A stretch of 64,000 bases of DNA from Jongsikchunia kroppenstedtii DSM 45133. GTDB taxonomy: Bacteria > Actinomycetota > Actinomycetes > Mycobacteriales > Mycobacteriaceae. Location of the stretch: positions 62,001 through 126,000 of the forward strand of contig NZ_AQYG01000051.1 in NCBI RefSeq assembly GCF_000380485.1. Reading direction: 5' to 3'. The position numbers were made by a program, and so were the translations under genes. The notes below the pieces were generated by a model. It saw nothing but the letters and a program-made list of their open reading frames with translations, searched no databases and had not been told where the DNA came from. Shown in pieces: positions 18,602 to 27,706 of this stretch; positions within the stretch are counted from its first letter, which is position 1; each line of letters opens with the position of its first letter.

Positions 18602-19159
18602 GTGTCTTTCATCGATGGGTTGATGGCCCGCGCACCGGGGCCCGCCCAGCGGCTCATGATGCGCCACCACGAGCTCATCAAGTTCGCCCTCGTCGGCGGC
18701 ACCACCATGGTGATCGACATGGTGATCTTCTACAGCCTGGTGTGGACCGTGCTGGAGCAGAAGCCGGTCGTCGCCAAGATCATCTCCGGTGTCGTCGCCA
18801 CCATCGCGAGCTACATCCTCAACCGCGAGTGGGCGTTCAAGCATCGCGGCGGCCGCGAGATGCATCATGAGGCCCTCCTCTTTTTCGTGATCAGCGGTAT
18901 CGGCGTCGTCCTGCAGGCGGCGCCGCTCTTCGTGGCGAACAACATCTTCAGCAGCCGCGAACACCTGAGCCTGACCGCCACCGCGATCCTCGACTTCTTC
19001 CTCAACTACATCGTCGGCAATCTGCTGCAGATGGCGTTCCGCTTCTGGGCCCTGCGCAAGTTCGCCTTCCCGGACGAGCATCTGCACACCGGGCCGCAGC
19101 CGCCGCCGCCCGACGACCTATCGGACGAAGAGCTAGAAGACCGCGAACTCGGCCATTAG
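18602..19159 (+). CDS. GtrA-like membrane protein (Rv3277-like)
   Basis: A 185-residue protein with four predicted TM helices in a GtrA domain: 'ELIKFALVGGTTMVIDMVIF', 'VVAKIISGVVATIASYILNR', 'LLFFVISGIGVVLQAAPLF' and 'AILDFFLNYIVGNLLQMAF'. 'NREWAF' is the family's conserved loop. GtrA proteins are thought to move lipid-linked sugars across the membrane. GTG 18602 ('VSFIDGLM') is preferred; an ATG at 18551 would add 17 residues. The C-terminal tail is acidic. Colinear with Rv3277 next to purK. Confidence 0.82.
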   Translation: MSFIDGLMARAPGPAQRLMMRHHELIKFALVGGTTMVIDMVIFYSLVWTVLEQKPVVAKIISGVVATIASYILNREWAFKHRGGREMHHEALLFFVISGIGVVLQAAPLFVANNIFSSREHLSLTATAILDFFLNYIVGNLLQMAFRFWALRKFAFPDEHLHTGPQPPPPDDLSDEELEDRELGH

Positions 19160-19160
19160 A

Positions 19161-19217
19161 CGGCGCCAGCTGAACGACCGGCTGCGTGATGACCAAATCG
19201 TCCAGCTGATCGCCGGT
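19161..19217. repeat. Dispersed intergenic hairpin element, copy 1 (convergent terminator candidate)
   Basis: Begins CGGCGCCAGCTGAACG and ends CCAGCTGATCGCCGG; the two ends are inverted copies of each other (CGGCG..AGCTG against CAGCT..CGCCG), so the element folds into a hairpin. It fills the gap between the convergent GtrA gene and the sensor kinase. A second copy lies at 22591-22697, also in a convergent gap; the first 36 bases match at 32 positions. A shared bidirectional terminator is the simplest reading. Confidence 0.6.
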
Positions 19218-19241
19218 TAGCCCGAACAAGACATGCCCTGG

Positions 19242-20546
19242 CTAGCGCGGCTCCTTGCTCATCGACGGGGCCTGGCTGCGACTGCCGTCATGTGCCGGCA
19301 CCACGATCGCGAAGGTCGGCGGGCGCCGGGAAACCAGCTCGAGTCGTCCGCCGTCGGATTCGATCATGGCGCGGGCCAGCGACAGGCCCACACCGGTCGA
19401 TCCGGCGCCGCTGTAGCCGCGCTGGAACACCCGCTGCGCATCCTCGTCAGAAACGCCCGACCCCTGGTCGGACACCGCCAGCCGGATCATCCCGCCGATC
19501 TCATGCACCTCGATGGTGCAGTCACCGCCGCCATGCCGCAGCGCGTTGTCGACGAGCACCGTGAGCGCCTCACGCAGCCGCGCCGGCGTCACCCGGGCCA
19601 CCATCCGGTCGGAGACCTCGGCCCGCAGCTCCCGGCCGTCACGGGCGAATGCCGGGCCGAAATCGCCGACGACCGTGTTGACCTCCGACTGCACCACAAT
19701 CGGGCCGGCCTCGCTGGTGCCCGATCCACGCGATGCCGCAATCAGCTCGTCGAGCTCCCTGCTGAGCCGCTCGACCTGGCTGAGCGCGGCCTCCGATTCC
19801 GTGACCACCGCGGGGTCCTGGTGCAGCGACAGCTCGTCCAGGCGCAGCTGGATCGCGGTGAGCCGACTGCGCAGCTGATGCGACACCTCGCCGACGATCT
19901 GCCCCTCTCGCTCTAGACGCAGCGCGATCTCGCGGGTCGCGGCGTCCAGGGCCGAGCTCACCCTGTCCAGTTCGGCCACGCCATAGCGGCGCCCGCCGGA
20001 TCGCAGGTCGCCCCGGCCGATCCGCGCCGCCCGCTCGGCGACGTCGACCAGCGGGTCGGCCAGCCGGGACGCATTGACGGCCGCGACCACCATGCCGACC
20101 GCGATCGACGCGAGCACCGCCGCCGCGACCACGCCGATGGCGGTCCACTGCTTCTCGCGCACCTGCGAGCGCGGGATCTGCACGGTCGCCGACCCGGCGC
20201 GACCCATCGTCAGACTCTCGGACACCGACGGCTCGGGCAGGTCCTCGCGGCCCATGACGACCTGGTGATCGGCCTGCTCGGGGGTCGCGTAGCGCAGGAT
20301 CAACCGGCCGTCATCCGGCACCAGCAGCCGCAGCCCGCCCTCCTGCAGATTGCCCGGCACGCTGCCGTCCGGGCGCTCCTGGGCGATCAACTCCTGCGAG
20401 ACCCGCTGGAGCCGGTCGTCGAGGTCGTTGTGCGCCTGATCGTCGACCCACCACCAGGCGATGAACATCAGCGGCACCCCGAGCAGCAGGGCGATGCCCA
20501 TGACCATCGCGACCATGGACGAGAGGATCCGACGACGCATCGACAC
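19242..20546 (-). CDS. Two-component sensor histidine kinase
   Basis: A 434-residue membrane kinase: TM1 (about 9-33), an extracellular sensor region (35-130), TM2 (about 135-158), a HAMP linker, the phosphoacceptor helix 'GEVSHQLRSRLTAIQLRLDE' with the His, and an ATPase domain with the N box 'VDNALRHGGGDCTIEV', the G1 box 'VSDQGSGVSDED' and G2 'GVGLSLARAMIESDGG'. It phosphorylates the regulator encoded immediately upstream on the same strand. The signal is unknown. The pair is not present between Rv3277 and Rv3278c in M. tuberculosis, so it is an insertion or loss relative to that genome. Confidence 0.9.
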   Translation of the reverse strand: MSMRRRILSSMVAMVMGIALLLGVPLMFIAWWWVDDQAHNDLDDRLQRVSQELIAQERPDGSVPGNLQEGGLRLLVPDDGRLILRYATPEQADHQVVMGREDLPEPSVSESLTMGRAGSATVQIPRSQVREKQWTAIGVVAAAVLASIAVGMVVAAVNASRLADPLVDVAERAARIGRGDLRSGGRRYGVAELDRVSSALDAATREIALRLEREGQIVGEVSHQLRSRLTAIQLRLDELSLHQDPAVVTESEAALSQVERLSRELDELIAASRGSGTSEAGPIVVQSEVNTVVGDFGPAFARDGRELRAEVSDRMVARVTPARLREALTVLVDNALRHGGGDCTIEVHEIGGMIRLAVSDQGSGVSDEDAQRVFQRGYSGAGSTGVGLSLARAMIESDGGRLELVSRRPPTFAIVVPAHDGSRSQAPSMSKEPR

Positions 20547-20555
20547 GCGCTGCGG

Positions 20556-21239
20556 CTACTCGGGATCGAAGCGGAAACCGACGCCGCGCACCGTGACGAT
20601 GTGTTTGCGGCGGTCCGACTGATCGTCGCCGATCTTCCGGCGCAACCACGAGATATGCATGTCGAGGGTCTTCGACGACCGCAGATCGGCCGATCCCCAC
20701 ACGTCGGTGAGCAGATCCTCGCGGCTGACGACCTGGCCGCGCCGCTCCATCAGGTACTGCAGCAGTTCGAATTCGCGGCTGGCGAGCGTGACATCGTCAC
20801 CGTCGACCTGCACGCGCCGACCTTTCGCGTCGAGCCGGACGTCGCCGGCCTCGAGCACCATCTCGTCCGGGGTCTCCGGGGTGCGCCGCAGCAGCGCCCG
20901 GACGCGAGCGAGCAGTTCGGCCAGCCGGAACGGCTTGGCCACATAGTCGTCGGCGCCCGCGTCGAGACCGACCACGAAGTCCACCTCGTCGGTGCGCGCG
21001 GTGAGCATCATGACCGCGACCGGCGACTTCTCGGCTCGCAGCCGGCGGCAGACTTCCAGGCCGTCCATCTCGGGCAGGCCGAGATCGAGGACCACCAGCT
21101 CGTAGCGGCCGTCACGGGCGCGGGCGAGCGCGTCGGTCCCGGTCGCCACAACGTCGCAGTGATAGCCCTCGCGGGTCAGCGCACGCGCCAGGGGCGCGGC
21201 GATCGCCTCGTCGTCTTCGGCGAGTAGCACGTCGGTCAT
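20556..21239 (-). CDS. OmpR/PhoB-family response regulator
   Basis: A 227-residue response regulator. The receiver domain (1-115) has the acidic pair 'LAEDDEA', the phosphoacceptor Asp in 'VVLDLGLPEMDGLEV', Thr in 'MMLTARTDEVD' and the conserved Lys in 'DYVAKPFRLAEL'. The C-terminal winged helix (130-225) includes 'LASREFELLQYLMERRGQVV' and 'MHISWLRRKIG'. The kinase gene begins 9 nt downstream, so the two are one operon. Target genes are not known. Confidence 0.93.
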   Translation of the reverse strand: MTDVLLAEDDEAIAAPLARALTREGYHCDVVATGTDALARARDGRYELVVLDLGLPEMDGLEVCRRLRAEKSPVAVMMLTARTDEVDFVVGLDAGADDYVAKPFRLAELLARVRALLRRTPETPDEMVLEAGDVRLDAKGRRVQVDGDDVTLASREFELLQYLMERRGQVVSREDLLTDVWGSADLRSSKTLDMHISWLRRKIGDDQSDRRKHIVTVRGVGFRFDPE

Positions 21240-21275
21240 GGCGTCAATGTATCGAGGTCGGCTGTGATGTTGCTG

Positions 21276-21857
21276 CTAGTGGCCCGCGGAGGCCGGTCCC
21301 GGCGGCTGCTGACCCGGATACGGGCGATTCGGGTACTGGCCGGAACCGCCCTGCCACGGCTCCTGCCGGTCCAGGACCTCGTTGTAGAGCAGCTTGTGGA
21401 CCTCGCGAACCTTCGGAATGTTCTTGAACTGCAACGGATCGACCGATGCCGACTCGATCTCCAGCGTGCCGGCGCGCAGGATCCTGTCGAGGATGCTCTC
21501 GCGGAACTCGACCGAATTGATTCGGGTGACCGGGATATCGATGCTGGACCGGCGCACGATGCCGTTGCGGTACATCACCCGGCGGTCGGTGACGACGAAA
21601 TGCGTTGTCCACCAATTGACCAGGTTCTTGATGAAGAACCAGATGACCAGCACCAACCAAATGACGACGATGACGATCCAGAGCGTCGACTTGGTGCCCG
21701 ACGACAGCGACGAACTCGACACGAACCCGCCGGCGGTGCCCGCGGCCGCGACCGAGATCAGGAAGATGACGCTCGGCATCGCGAGCACCACCCAGTGCGG
21801 ATGCGAATGCAGAACTACGCGCTCACCTGGCGCCAAAACGTTCTCCGGAAACGGCAT
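21276..21857 (-). CDS. PH-domain (bPH2) membrane protein (Rv3278c-like)
   Basis: A 193-residue protein with two TM helices (about 24-45 and 58-78) followed by a bacterial PH domain: 'HFVVTDRRVMYRNGIVRRSS' and 'IPVTRINSVEFRESILDRIL' are family blocks. The C-terminus is Pro/Gly/Gln-rich. The function is unknown. The position between a GtrA gene and birA is conserved with M. tuberculosis Rv3278c. It is divergent from the next gene over 93 bp. Confidence 0.85.
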   Translation of the reverse strand: MPFPENVLAPGERVVLHSHPHWVVLAMPSVIFLISVAAAGTAGGFVSSSSLSSGTKSTLWIVIVVIWLVLVIWFFIKNLVNWWTTHFVVTDRRVMYRNGIVRRSSIDIPVTRINSVEFRESILDRILRAGTLEIESASVDPLQFKNIPKVREVHKLLYNEVLDRQEPWQGGSGQYPNRPYPGQQPPGPASAGH

Positions 21858-21950
21858 GTGTCAAAAGCTACACTGGTGAATCACACATAACGGCTACAAC
21901 GAGACTCGGGCCGAACCGAAACTGACAACCCAGAACTGACAGGGGGTTCG

Positions 21951-22589
21951 ATGCACCCGGATGATCCCAACCGTCCCCGCACCCGGCGCTACCAGCCGGG
22001 CGACTACGACTACCCGCAGCAGGCCTACAGCCAGCAGTATCCGCAGCAGCAGCCGTATCAGCCCGCGGACTACCGGGAGCCGTACGCGCAGCAGTATCAG
22101 CAACCCGAGTACCAGCAGCCCGCGCCGCCACCCGCCCGCGCTCCCCGTCCGGCCCGCCGCAGCAATCGGCCGATGGTCAACCCCGGCGTCTTCGTCGGCG
22201 GGGTACTGGCCAGCGCCGTCGTCACCGCCATCGCCGCGTGGCTCGCGGCCTGGGTGATCCGCGCCATCGTCGATCGGGTCAACGAGGCCGGCAAGTTCGG
22301 CGTGTGGAACCCGATGGCCAACGACGAATACTGGTTCGCCGTGGCCGGTTTCGCGTGCGCACTTGCCGCCGGGGCGCTCTGGTATGTGCTGCAGCTGGCC
22401 ACGCCCGCGCCCGACCAGTTCTTCAGCTGGATCGTCGGCCTGCTGATCGTCGCGTCGATCCTGTTGCCGCTGCTGCTCTCTCGCGAGTGGGAGGTCGGGT
22501 TGACCACGGCCGTCATGCATCTCGTGATCGGCCTGCCCATCCTGTTCCTGATCCGCAACATGGGCTCCCGCAGTCTCGAGTACCGCTGA
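21951..22589 (+). CDS. Membrane protein with Gln/Tyr/Pro-rich cytoplasmic N-terminus
   Basis: A 212-residue protein. The first 65 residues are low-complexity, rich in Gln, Tyr and Pro with repeated 'QQY/QPY/YQQP' units, followed by a basic patch and four TM helices (about 76-100, 124-145, 150-170, 180-200). The last helices are followed by a short tail. The layout recalls small DUF6069-like actinobacterial membrane proteins, but I cannot assign a function. The ATG follows the motif AGGGGGTTCG, a good ribosome binding site. Confidence 0.75.
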   Translation: MHPDDPNRPRTRRYQPGDYDYPQQAYSQQYPQQQPYQPADYREPYAQQYQQPEYQQPAPPPARAPRPARRSNRPMVNPGVFVGGVLASAVVTAIAAWLAAWVIRAIVDRVNEAGKFGVWNPMANDEYWFAVAGFACALAAGALWYVLQLATPAPDQFFSWIVGLLIVASILLPLLLSREWEVGLTTAVMHLVIGLPILFLIRNMGSRSLEYR

Positions 22590-22590
22590 C

Positions 22591-22697
22591 CGGCGCCAGC
22601 TGAACGGCTGGCTGCGTTATGACGAAGGCCCGCATAGAACCGCGCTATAGCCGGACCTCCGCCAACCTTGCCAGCTGCCCACCTGATCGCCGGTCAG
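22591..22697. repeat. Dispersed intergenic hairpin element, copy 2 (convergent terminator candidate)
   Basis: Second copy of the element at 19161-19217. It starts with the same CGGCGCCAGCTGAACG and ends with CCACCTGATCGCCGG, with about 50 extra bases in the middle. It lies between the convergent membrane-protein gene and birA. The placement of both copies between gene ends, and the inverted ends, fit a bidirectional terminator that has been duplicated. Confidence 0.6.
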
Positions 22698-22700
22698 GAA

Positions 22701-23489
22701 CTAGACGGTCCGCAGATGCGTGACGTCCCCCGCGGCCACCGCGTGCTCGACGCCGGCGTCGTCCCGCACGACAACCCGTCCCTGCTCGTCCACCGTGACG
22801 GCCGTGCCGAGCAGTTCCGCCGCGCCCGGCAGCTCCACCCGGACCCGGCGACCGACCGTGTCGCAGCGCCGCCGGTATGCCTCGATGACCACCGGCAGGT
22901 CGCCCTCCCAGGCCGTCAGCCAGCGATCCAGGTTCCGCAGCAGCACCGGGGCCACCGCCTGCCGGTCGCCCACGCCGGCCGCCAGCAGCAGCGACGTCGC
23001 CGTCGGCACCGGCAGCTCGGACTCCTCGAACGCCACGTTCAGCCCGACCCCCACCACCGCCACCGGCGACGTCGACAGCGCGAGCTCGGCAAGGATGCCG
23101 GCCAGCTTGCGGTCCTGGATCAGTACGTCGTTCGGCCATTTCAGTTGCGCGGTCGCCACCCCGCCGGAGACCTCGGAGACGGTGTCGTGCACCGCGAGTC
23201 CGGCGGCCAGCGGCACCCAACCCAGGTCGGCCGTCCGTGTGGGCGGCACGGACACGCTCACCGAGACCGCGATCTGGGTACCGGCCGGCGTCTCCCAGTG
23301 GCGCCCCAGCCGCCCCCGGCCGTCCGTCTGCGATTCGGCGATCAGCACCCGATCCGGCTCGGCTGCCGCCACCAGGTCTTTGTTGGTCGATCCGGTCTCG
23401 GCGACCACCTCGATGGATCGCCAGCGCGATCCGCTGAGGTCGGCCGAAAGCCGGCCGCCGTCGATGGGAGCCCGCTGCGCATTGGTCAT
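22701..23489 (-). CDS. birA: Biotin--[acetyl-CoA carboxylase] ligase
   Basis: A 262-residue class I biotin protein ligase without an N-terminal DNA-binding domain. Motifs are 'ETGSTNKDLVAAA', the biotinyl-AMP loop 'TDGRGRLGRHWETPAGTQ' (GRGRxGR), and 'LKWPNDVLIQDRKLAGILAE'. It attaches biotin to the carrier domain of AccA3. Position next to accD5 is conserved with Rv3279c-Rv3280; the two are divergent over 82 bp. ATG 23489 gives the usual length. Confidence 0.93.
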   Translation of the reverse strand: MTNAQRAPIDGGRLSADLSGSRWRSIEVVAETGSTNKDLVAAAEPDRVLIAESQTDGRGRLGRHWETPAGTQIAVSVSVSVPPTRTADLGWVPLAAGLAVHDTVSEVSGGVATAQLKWPNDVLIQDRKLAGILAELALSTSPVAVVGVGLNVAFEESELPVPTATSLLLAAGVGDRQAVAPVLLRNLDRWLTAWEGDLPVVIEAYRRRCDTVGRRVRVELPGAAELLGTAVTVDEQGRVVVRDDAGVEHAVAAGDVTHLRTV

Positions 23490-23571
23490 GACGCCCAGCC
23501 TAAAACATGAGAAATCCCTCATCTTTGGACCCTGATATGTGATCGCCGACGCACTCGATAACATCGAGCGC

Positions 23572-25209
23572 ATGACCACAGCTGCTGACAACGCCGGGGC
23601 GGACACCTCGGCCCCGAATATCCACACCACAGCCGGCAAGTTGCAAGACCTGCGCAACCGGCTGGAGGAGGCCAAGCACCCGGTCGGCGAGGCTGCCGTC
23701 GAGAAGACCCACGCGAAGGGCAAGTTGACTGCCCGCGAGCGGATCACGCATCTGCTCGACGAGGGCTCGTTCGTCGAGCTGGACGCGCTGGCCCGCCATC
23801 GCAGCACCAACTTCGGACTCGCCGACAAGCGCCCGCTTGGCGACGGCGTGGTCACCGGCTACGGCACCATCGAGGGCCGCGAGGTGTGCGTATTCAGCCA
23901 GGACGCCACCGTCTTCGGCGGCAGCCTCGGCGAGGTCTACGGCGAGAAGATCGTCAAGGTCATGGACCTCGCGGTGAAGACCGGCCGCCCGTTGATCGGC
24001 ATCAACGACGGCGCCGGCGCCCGCATCCAGGAAGGCGTGGTCAGCCTCGGTCTGTACGGCGAGATCTTCGGTCGCAACGTCCGTGCCTCGGGCGTGATCC
24101 CGCAGATCTCACTCATCATGGGCGCCGCGGCCGGCGGCCACGTGTACTCCCCCGCCCTCACCGACTTCGTGGTGATGGTCGACAAGACCAGTCAAATGTT
24201 CATCACGGGCCCGGACGTCATCAAGACCGTCACCGGCGAGGAAGTGACCATGGAGGAGCTGGGCGGCGCCCACACCCACATGGCCAAGTCGGGTACCGCG
24301 CACTACGTCGCCCACGACGAGGAAGACGCGCTGGAGTACGTCAAGGAGCTGCTGAGCTTCCTGCCGTCGAACAACCGCGCCGAGCCGCCGCGGCACGAGC
24401 CCAGCGACCCGATCGTCGGTTCCATCGAGGAGTCGCTGACCGCCGAGGATCTCGAGCTCGACACCCTGATCCCGGATTCGCCGAACCAGCCGTACGACAT
24501 GCACGAGGTCATTCGCCGCATCCTCGACGACGACGAGTTCCTCGAGGTGCAGGCCGGCTACGCGACCAACGTGCTGGTCGGCTTCGGCCGGGTCGACGGC
24601 CGCAGCGTCGGCATCATCGCCAACCAGCCGACCCAGTTCGCCGGCTGCCTGGACATCAACGCCTCGGAGAAGGCCGCGCGGTTCGTCCGCACCTGCGACG
24701 CCTTCAACGTCCCGATCGTCACCCTGGTCGACGTTCCGGGCTTCCTGCCGGGCACCGAGCAGGAGTACAACGGCATCATCCGCCGCGGCGCCAAGCTGCT
24801 GTACGCCTACGGCGAGGCCACGGTCGGCAAGATCACCGTCATCACCCGCAAGGCCTACGGCGGCGCGTACGACGTGATGGGCTCCAAGCATATGGGCGCC
24901 GACGTGAACCTGGCCTGGCCGACCGCGCAGATCGCCGTCATGGGCGCCTCCGGTGCCGTCGGCTTCGTCTACCGCAGCCAGCTCAAGGAAGCCGCGGCCA
25001 AGGGCGAGGACGTCGACGCGCTGCGCCTGCAGTTGCAGGAGGAGTACGAGGACACCCTCGTCAACCCGTACGTCGCCGCCGAGCGCGGCTATGTCGACGC
25101 GGTCATCCCTCCGTCGCACACCCGCGGTCAGATCGCCACGGCGCTCAAGCTGCTCGAGCGCAAGCTCGTCAACATGCCGCCCAAGAAGCACGGCAACATC
25201 CCCCTCTGA
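23572..25209 (+). CDS. accD5: Acyl-CoA (propionyl-CoA) carboxylase beta subunit AccD5
   Basis: A 545-residue carboxyltransferase, near-identical in most blocks to mycobacterial AccD5: '[20 protein letters not shown]', '[17 protein letters not shown]', '[20 protein letters not shown]', '[18 protein letters not shown]' and '[20 protein letters not shown]'. It carboxylates propionyl-CoA (and acetyl-CoA) with the AccA3 subunit to supply methylmalonyl/malonyl-CoA for lipid synthesis. The start at ATG 23572 matches the mycobacterial N-terminus. Confidence 0.96.
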   Translation: MTTAADNAGADTSAPNIHTTAGKLQDLRNRLEEAKHPVGEAAVEKTHAKGKLTARERITHLLDEGSFVELDALARHRSTNFGLADKRPLGDGVVTGYGTIEGREVCVFSQDATVFGGSLGEVYGEKIVKVMDLAVKTGRPLIGINDGAGARIQEGVVSLGLYGEIFGRNVRASGVIPQISLIMGAAAGGHVYSPALTDFVVMVDKTSQMFITGPDVIKTVTGEEVTMEELGGAHTHMAKSGTAHYVAHDEEDALEYVKELLSFLPSNNRAEPPRHEPSDPIVGSIEESLTAEDLELDTLIPDSPNQPYDMHEVIRRILDDDEFLEVQAGYATNVLVGFGRVDGRSVGIIANQPTQFAGCLDINASEKAARFVRTCDAFNVPIVTLVDVPGFLPGTEQEYNGIIRRGAKLLYAYGEATVGKITVITRKAYGGAYDVMGSKHMGADVNLAWPTAQIAVMGASGAVGFVYRSQLKEAAAKGEDVDALRLQLQEEYEDTLVNPYVAAERGYVDAVIPPSHTRGQIATALKLLERKLVNMPPKKHGNIPL

Positions 25210-25226
25210 TCGGGAGCGAGAATCAG

Positions 25227-25487
25227 TTGAGCGACGACATCGACACCGCATCGGACGCGGCTGAACAGCCCGCCAAGGCCCCCTTGCTCAGGGTGGTCAA
25301 GGGCAACCCGACGCCGCATGAAATAGCGGCGCTGACCGCCGTGCTGAGCACGGCCGGCGGTGCCGGCGGCGACGAGGGCGCGCCCGAAAAGGGCCCGCGC
25401 AACCTCTGGGGCAACCCGATCGACAAGCTGCGTCCTTCAACCGGCCTGTCGCCGAACATGTTCTACAACCTGCGGTTCGACTACTGA
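25227..25487 (+). CDS. accE5: Acyl-CoA carboxylase epsilon subunit AccE5
   Basis: An 86-residue small subunit. The C-terminal 'KGPRNLWGNPIDKLRPS' and 'PNMFYNLRFDY' are epsilon-subunit features; 'LLRVVKGNPTPHEIAALTAV' is the family N-terminal motif. In mycobacteria the epsilon subunit stabilises the AccA3-AccD5 holoenzyme. TTG 25227 is the start, with GGGAGCGAG as the ribosome binding site, 17 nt after accD5. The stop overlaps a possible CTG start of maf. Confidence 0.9.
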   Translation: MSDDIDTASDAAEQPAKAPLLRVVKGNPTPHEIAALTAVLSTAGGAGGDEGAPEKGPRNLWGNPIDKLRPSTGLSPNMFYNLRFDY

Positions 25488-25513
25488 GCCCCGCCGGGAC
25501 TGCTCGACAGTTC

Positions 25514-26128
25514 GTGCTCGCCTCCGCATCCCCCGCGCGTCTGCGGGTGCTGCGCGGGGCGGGCATCAATCCCATGGTCCGCGTGTCGGCGGTCGACGAG
25601 GACGCGATCATCGACCGCCTCGGCCCGTCGGCGAACCCGGCGAGCGTGGTCACCACGCTCGCCGAGGCCAAGGCCCGCGATGTGCGATCGCGCTTCGCCG
25701 ATGTCGGAGCTGCCGCGATCATCGTCGGCTGCGATTCCATGCTGCTGCATCATGGCACCCTGACCGGCAAGCCGCACACGCCCGACCGGGCGGCAGCCCA
25801 GTGGCGCGAACTTCGCGGCGGCACAGCCGAATTGATCACCGGACACTGCGTGCTCACCGAGACCGCCACGGTCGTGGCCACCGCCGCCACCACCATCCGG
25901 TTCGCCGACATCGATGACGCGACGATCGACGCCTATGTCGCTACCGGCGAACCCCTCGAAGTCGCCGGGGCCTTCACCCTCGACGGCCTCGGCGGCTGGC
26001 TGATCGACGGAATCGACGGCGATCCGTCGTCCGTCATCGGTATCAGCCTGCCGTTGATCCGGCAGCTCCTGGCACGCCTCGACGTGCGGGTCGTCGATCT
26101 CTGGCTAGGCTCGAACCAGGCGGGATGA
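25514..26128 (+). CDS. maf: Maf-like nucleotide pyrophosphatase
   Basis: A 204-residue Maf/Ham1-fold protein that hydrolyses non-canonical nucleoside triphosphates. Motifs are '[17 protein letters not shown]' and '[19 protein letters not shown]'; the SASxxR motif is intact. GTG 25514 begins right at the first strand, which normally has about 5 more residues. The frame extends upstream to a CTG (25484) that overlaps the accE5 stop (CTGA) and would give the usual N-terminus. Colinear with Rv3282 behind accE5. Confidence 0.86.
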   Translation: MLASASPARLRVLRGAGINPMVRVSAVDEDAIIDRLGPSANPASVVTTLAEAKARDVRSRFADVGAAAIIVGCDSMLLHHGTLTGKPHTPDRAAAQWRELRGGTAELITGHCVLTETATVVATAATTIRFADIDDATIDAYVATGEPLEVAGAFTLDGLGGWLIDGIDGDPSSVIGISLPLIRQLLARLDVRVVDLWLGSNQAG

Positions 26129-26177
26129 TTCGATCCGGCCGCACATAAGCCCGCAATACAAACCAAAGGGAACCTCC

Positions 26178-27080
26178 GTGACCGTCGAGAACGACCCCAA
26201 CCCCGCCTTCGCCGACTACGTCCACCCGGAGCGCTTGGTCAGCGCCGATTGGCTCAGCTCCCACCAGGGCGTCGACGGACTCAAGATCGTCGAGTCCGAC
26301 GAAGACGTGCTGCTCTACGACATCGGCCACATCCCGACGGCGCAGAAGATCGACTGGCATCTGCATCTCAACGACCCGGTCACGCGCGACTACATCGACG
26401 GCGAGAAGTTCGCAGAACTGATGCGCGCCAAGGGAATCCGCCGCGACGACACCGTGGTGATCTACGGCGACAAGTCCAATTGGTGGGCGGCCTACGCGCT
26501 CTGGGTCTTCACCCTGTTCGGCCATGAGGACGTCCGCCTGCTGGATGGCGGCCGCGACCTGTGGCTCGCCGAGGGTCGCGAAATCACCTTCGAGGTGCCC
26601 GAATACCCCGAGTCCGATTACCCCGTGGTCGAGCGCGACGACACCAAGATCCGTGCGTTCGCCGACCAGGTCCGCTCGACGCTGGGCACCGAGCCGCTGA
26701 TCGACGTGCGCTCGCCGCAGGAGTACACCGGCGAACGCACCCACATGCCGGACTACCCGCAGGAGGGCACGCTGCGCGGCGGGCACATCCCGACGGCGCG
26801 GTCGATCCCCTGGGCCAAGGCAGCGGCACCGGACTCCCGGTTCAAGAGCCGCCCGGAGCTGGAGGAGGTGTACGGCGGCCTCGATCCGAAGCAGCCGACC
26901 ATCGCCTACTGCCGGATCGGCGAGCGCTCGTCGCATACCTGGTTCGTGCTCACGCACCTGCTGGGCTTCGAGAACGTCCGCAACTACGACGGCTCGTGGA
27001 CCGAGTGGGGCAACACCGTGCGCGCACCGATCGTGATGGGAGACGAGCCGGGCGTCGTCCCGAGCTCCGCCTCGGCATGA
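26178..27080 (+). CDS. sseA: Thiosulfate/3-mercaptopyruvate sulfurtransferase SseA
   Basis: A 300-residue double-rhodanese protein. Each half has a rhodanese repeat: '[20 protein letters not shown]' and '[16 protein letters not shown]'. The active-site Cys is in the C-terminal loop '[16 protein letters not shown]' (CRxGxRS). It transfers sulfur to cyanide or thiols. GTG 26178 follows AAAGGGAAC. The next gene, SufE, overlaps by ATGA; together they form a sulfur-transfer unit, colinear with Rv3283-Rv3284. Confidence 0.92.
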   Translation: MTVENDPNPAFADYVHPERLVSADWLSSHQGVDGLKIVESDEDVLLYDIGHIPTAQKIDWHLHLNDPVTRDYIDGEKFAELMRAKGIRRDDTVVIYGDKSNWWAAYALWVFTLFGHEDVRLLDGGRDLWLAEGREITFEVPEYPESDYPVVERDDTKIRAFADQVRSTLGTEPLIDVRSPQEYTGERTHMPDYPQEGTLRGGHIPTARSIPWAKAAAPDSRFKSRPELEEVYGGLDPKQPTIAYCRIGERSSHTWFVLTHLLGFENVRNYDGSWTEWGNTVRAPIVMGDEPGVVPSSASA

Positions 27081-27520
27081 CTGCGCCCACGCTCCCGCCG
27101 GCACTCGCCGAGATCGTCGACGATTTCGGCGCGCTGAACGATTCCGAACGCATTCAGCTGCTGCTGGAGTTCTCGGCGGAACTGCCGGAGCTGCCCGAGG
27201 ACCTGCAGACCGAGGCGATGGAACCGGTGCCGGAATGCCAGTCGCCGTTGTTCCTGTCGGTCGACGCCGCGAATCCCGAAGCGGTGCAGCTGTACTTCAG
27301 CGCACCGCCGGAGGCGCCGACCACGCGCGGGTTCGCGGCAATCCTGGAGCAGGGACTCAATCGGCTGCCGGCCGCTGCGATCATCGCAGTGCCCGACGAC
27401 TTCTATCACTCGTTGGGCCTCGACTCGGCGGTGAGCCCGCTGCGGCTGCGCGGCATGTCCGCGATGCTCGCCCGCATCAAAGGACAAATCACCAGACAAT
27501 TGAATACATCCGCCGGGTAG
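27077..27520 (+). CDS. sufE: SufE-family sulfur acceptor protein (Rv3284-like)
   Basis: A 147-residue SufE/YgdK-type protein. The signature '[18 protein letters not shown]' contains the acceptor Cys; '[19 protein letters not shown]' and '[20 protein letters not shown]' are the typical C-terminal blocks. It accepts persulfide sulfur from a cysteine desulfurase for Fe-S cluster assembly. The ATG overlaps the sseA stop, so the two are coupled and may exchange sulfur (inference). Confidence 0.9.
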   Translation: MTAPTLPPALAEIVDDFGALNDSERIQLLLEFSAELPELPEDLQTEAMEPVPECQSPLFLSVDAANPEAVQLYFSAPPEAPTTRGFAAILEQGLNRLPAAAIIAVPDDFYHSLGLDSAVSPLRLRGMSAMLARIKGQITRQLNTSAG

Positions 27521-27540
27521 AGATCCGGCAACTGAACAAT

Positions 27541-27558
27541 TGCCCATAACAGTGGGCA
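27541..27558. terminator. Short hairpin after sufE
   Basis: TGCCCA and TGGGCA form a perfect 6-bp stem with a 6-nt loop, followed by ATTTG, 20 bases after the sufE stop and 149 bases before the accA3 start. It could end the sseA-sufE transcript. The stem is short, so confidence is low. Confidence 0.4.
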
Positions 27559-27706
27559 TTTGACCTTACCGACGAGTAACCGGGTCACAGGTTTGGGGCG
27601 CAGGCGGGATGCTTAAACTCCTTTGTGTCCGCCCGCACACCCAGCGGGAGCCAGACTGGTCAGCCACAGGTGGATGCCCCGTGGCCCGGTGGAAAACAGG
27701 AGAAGC

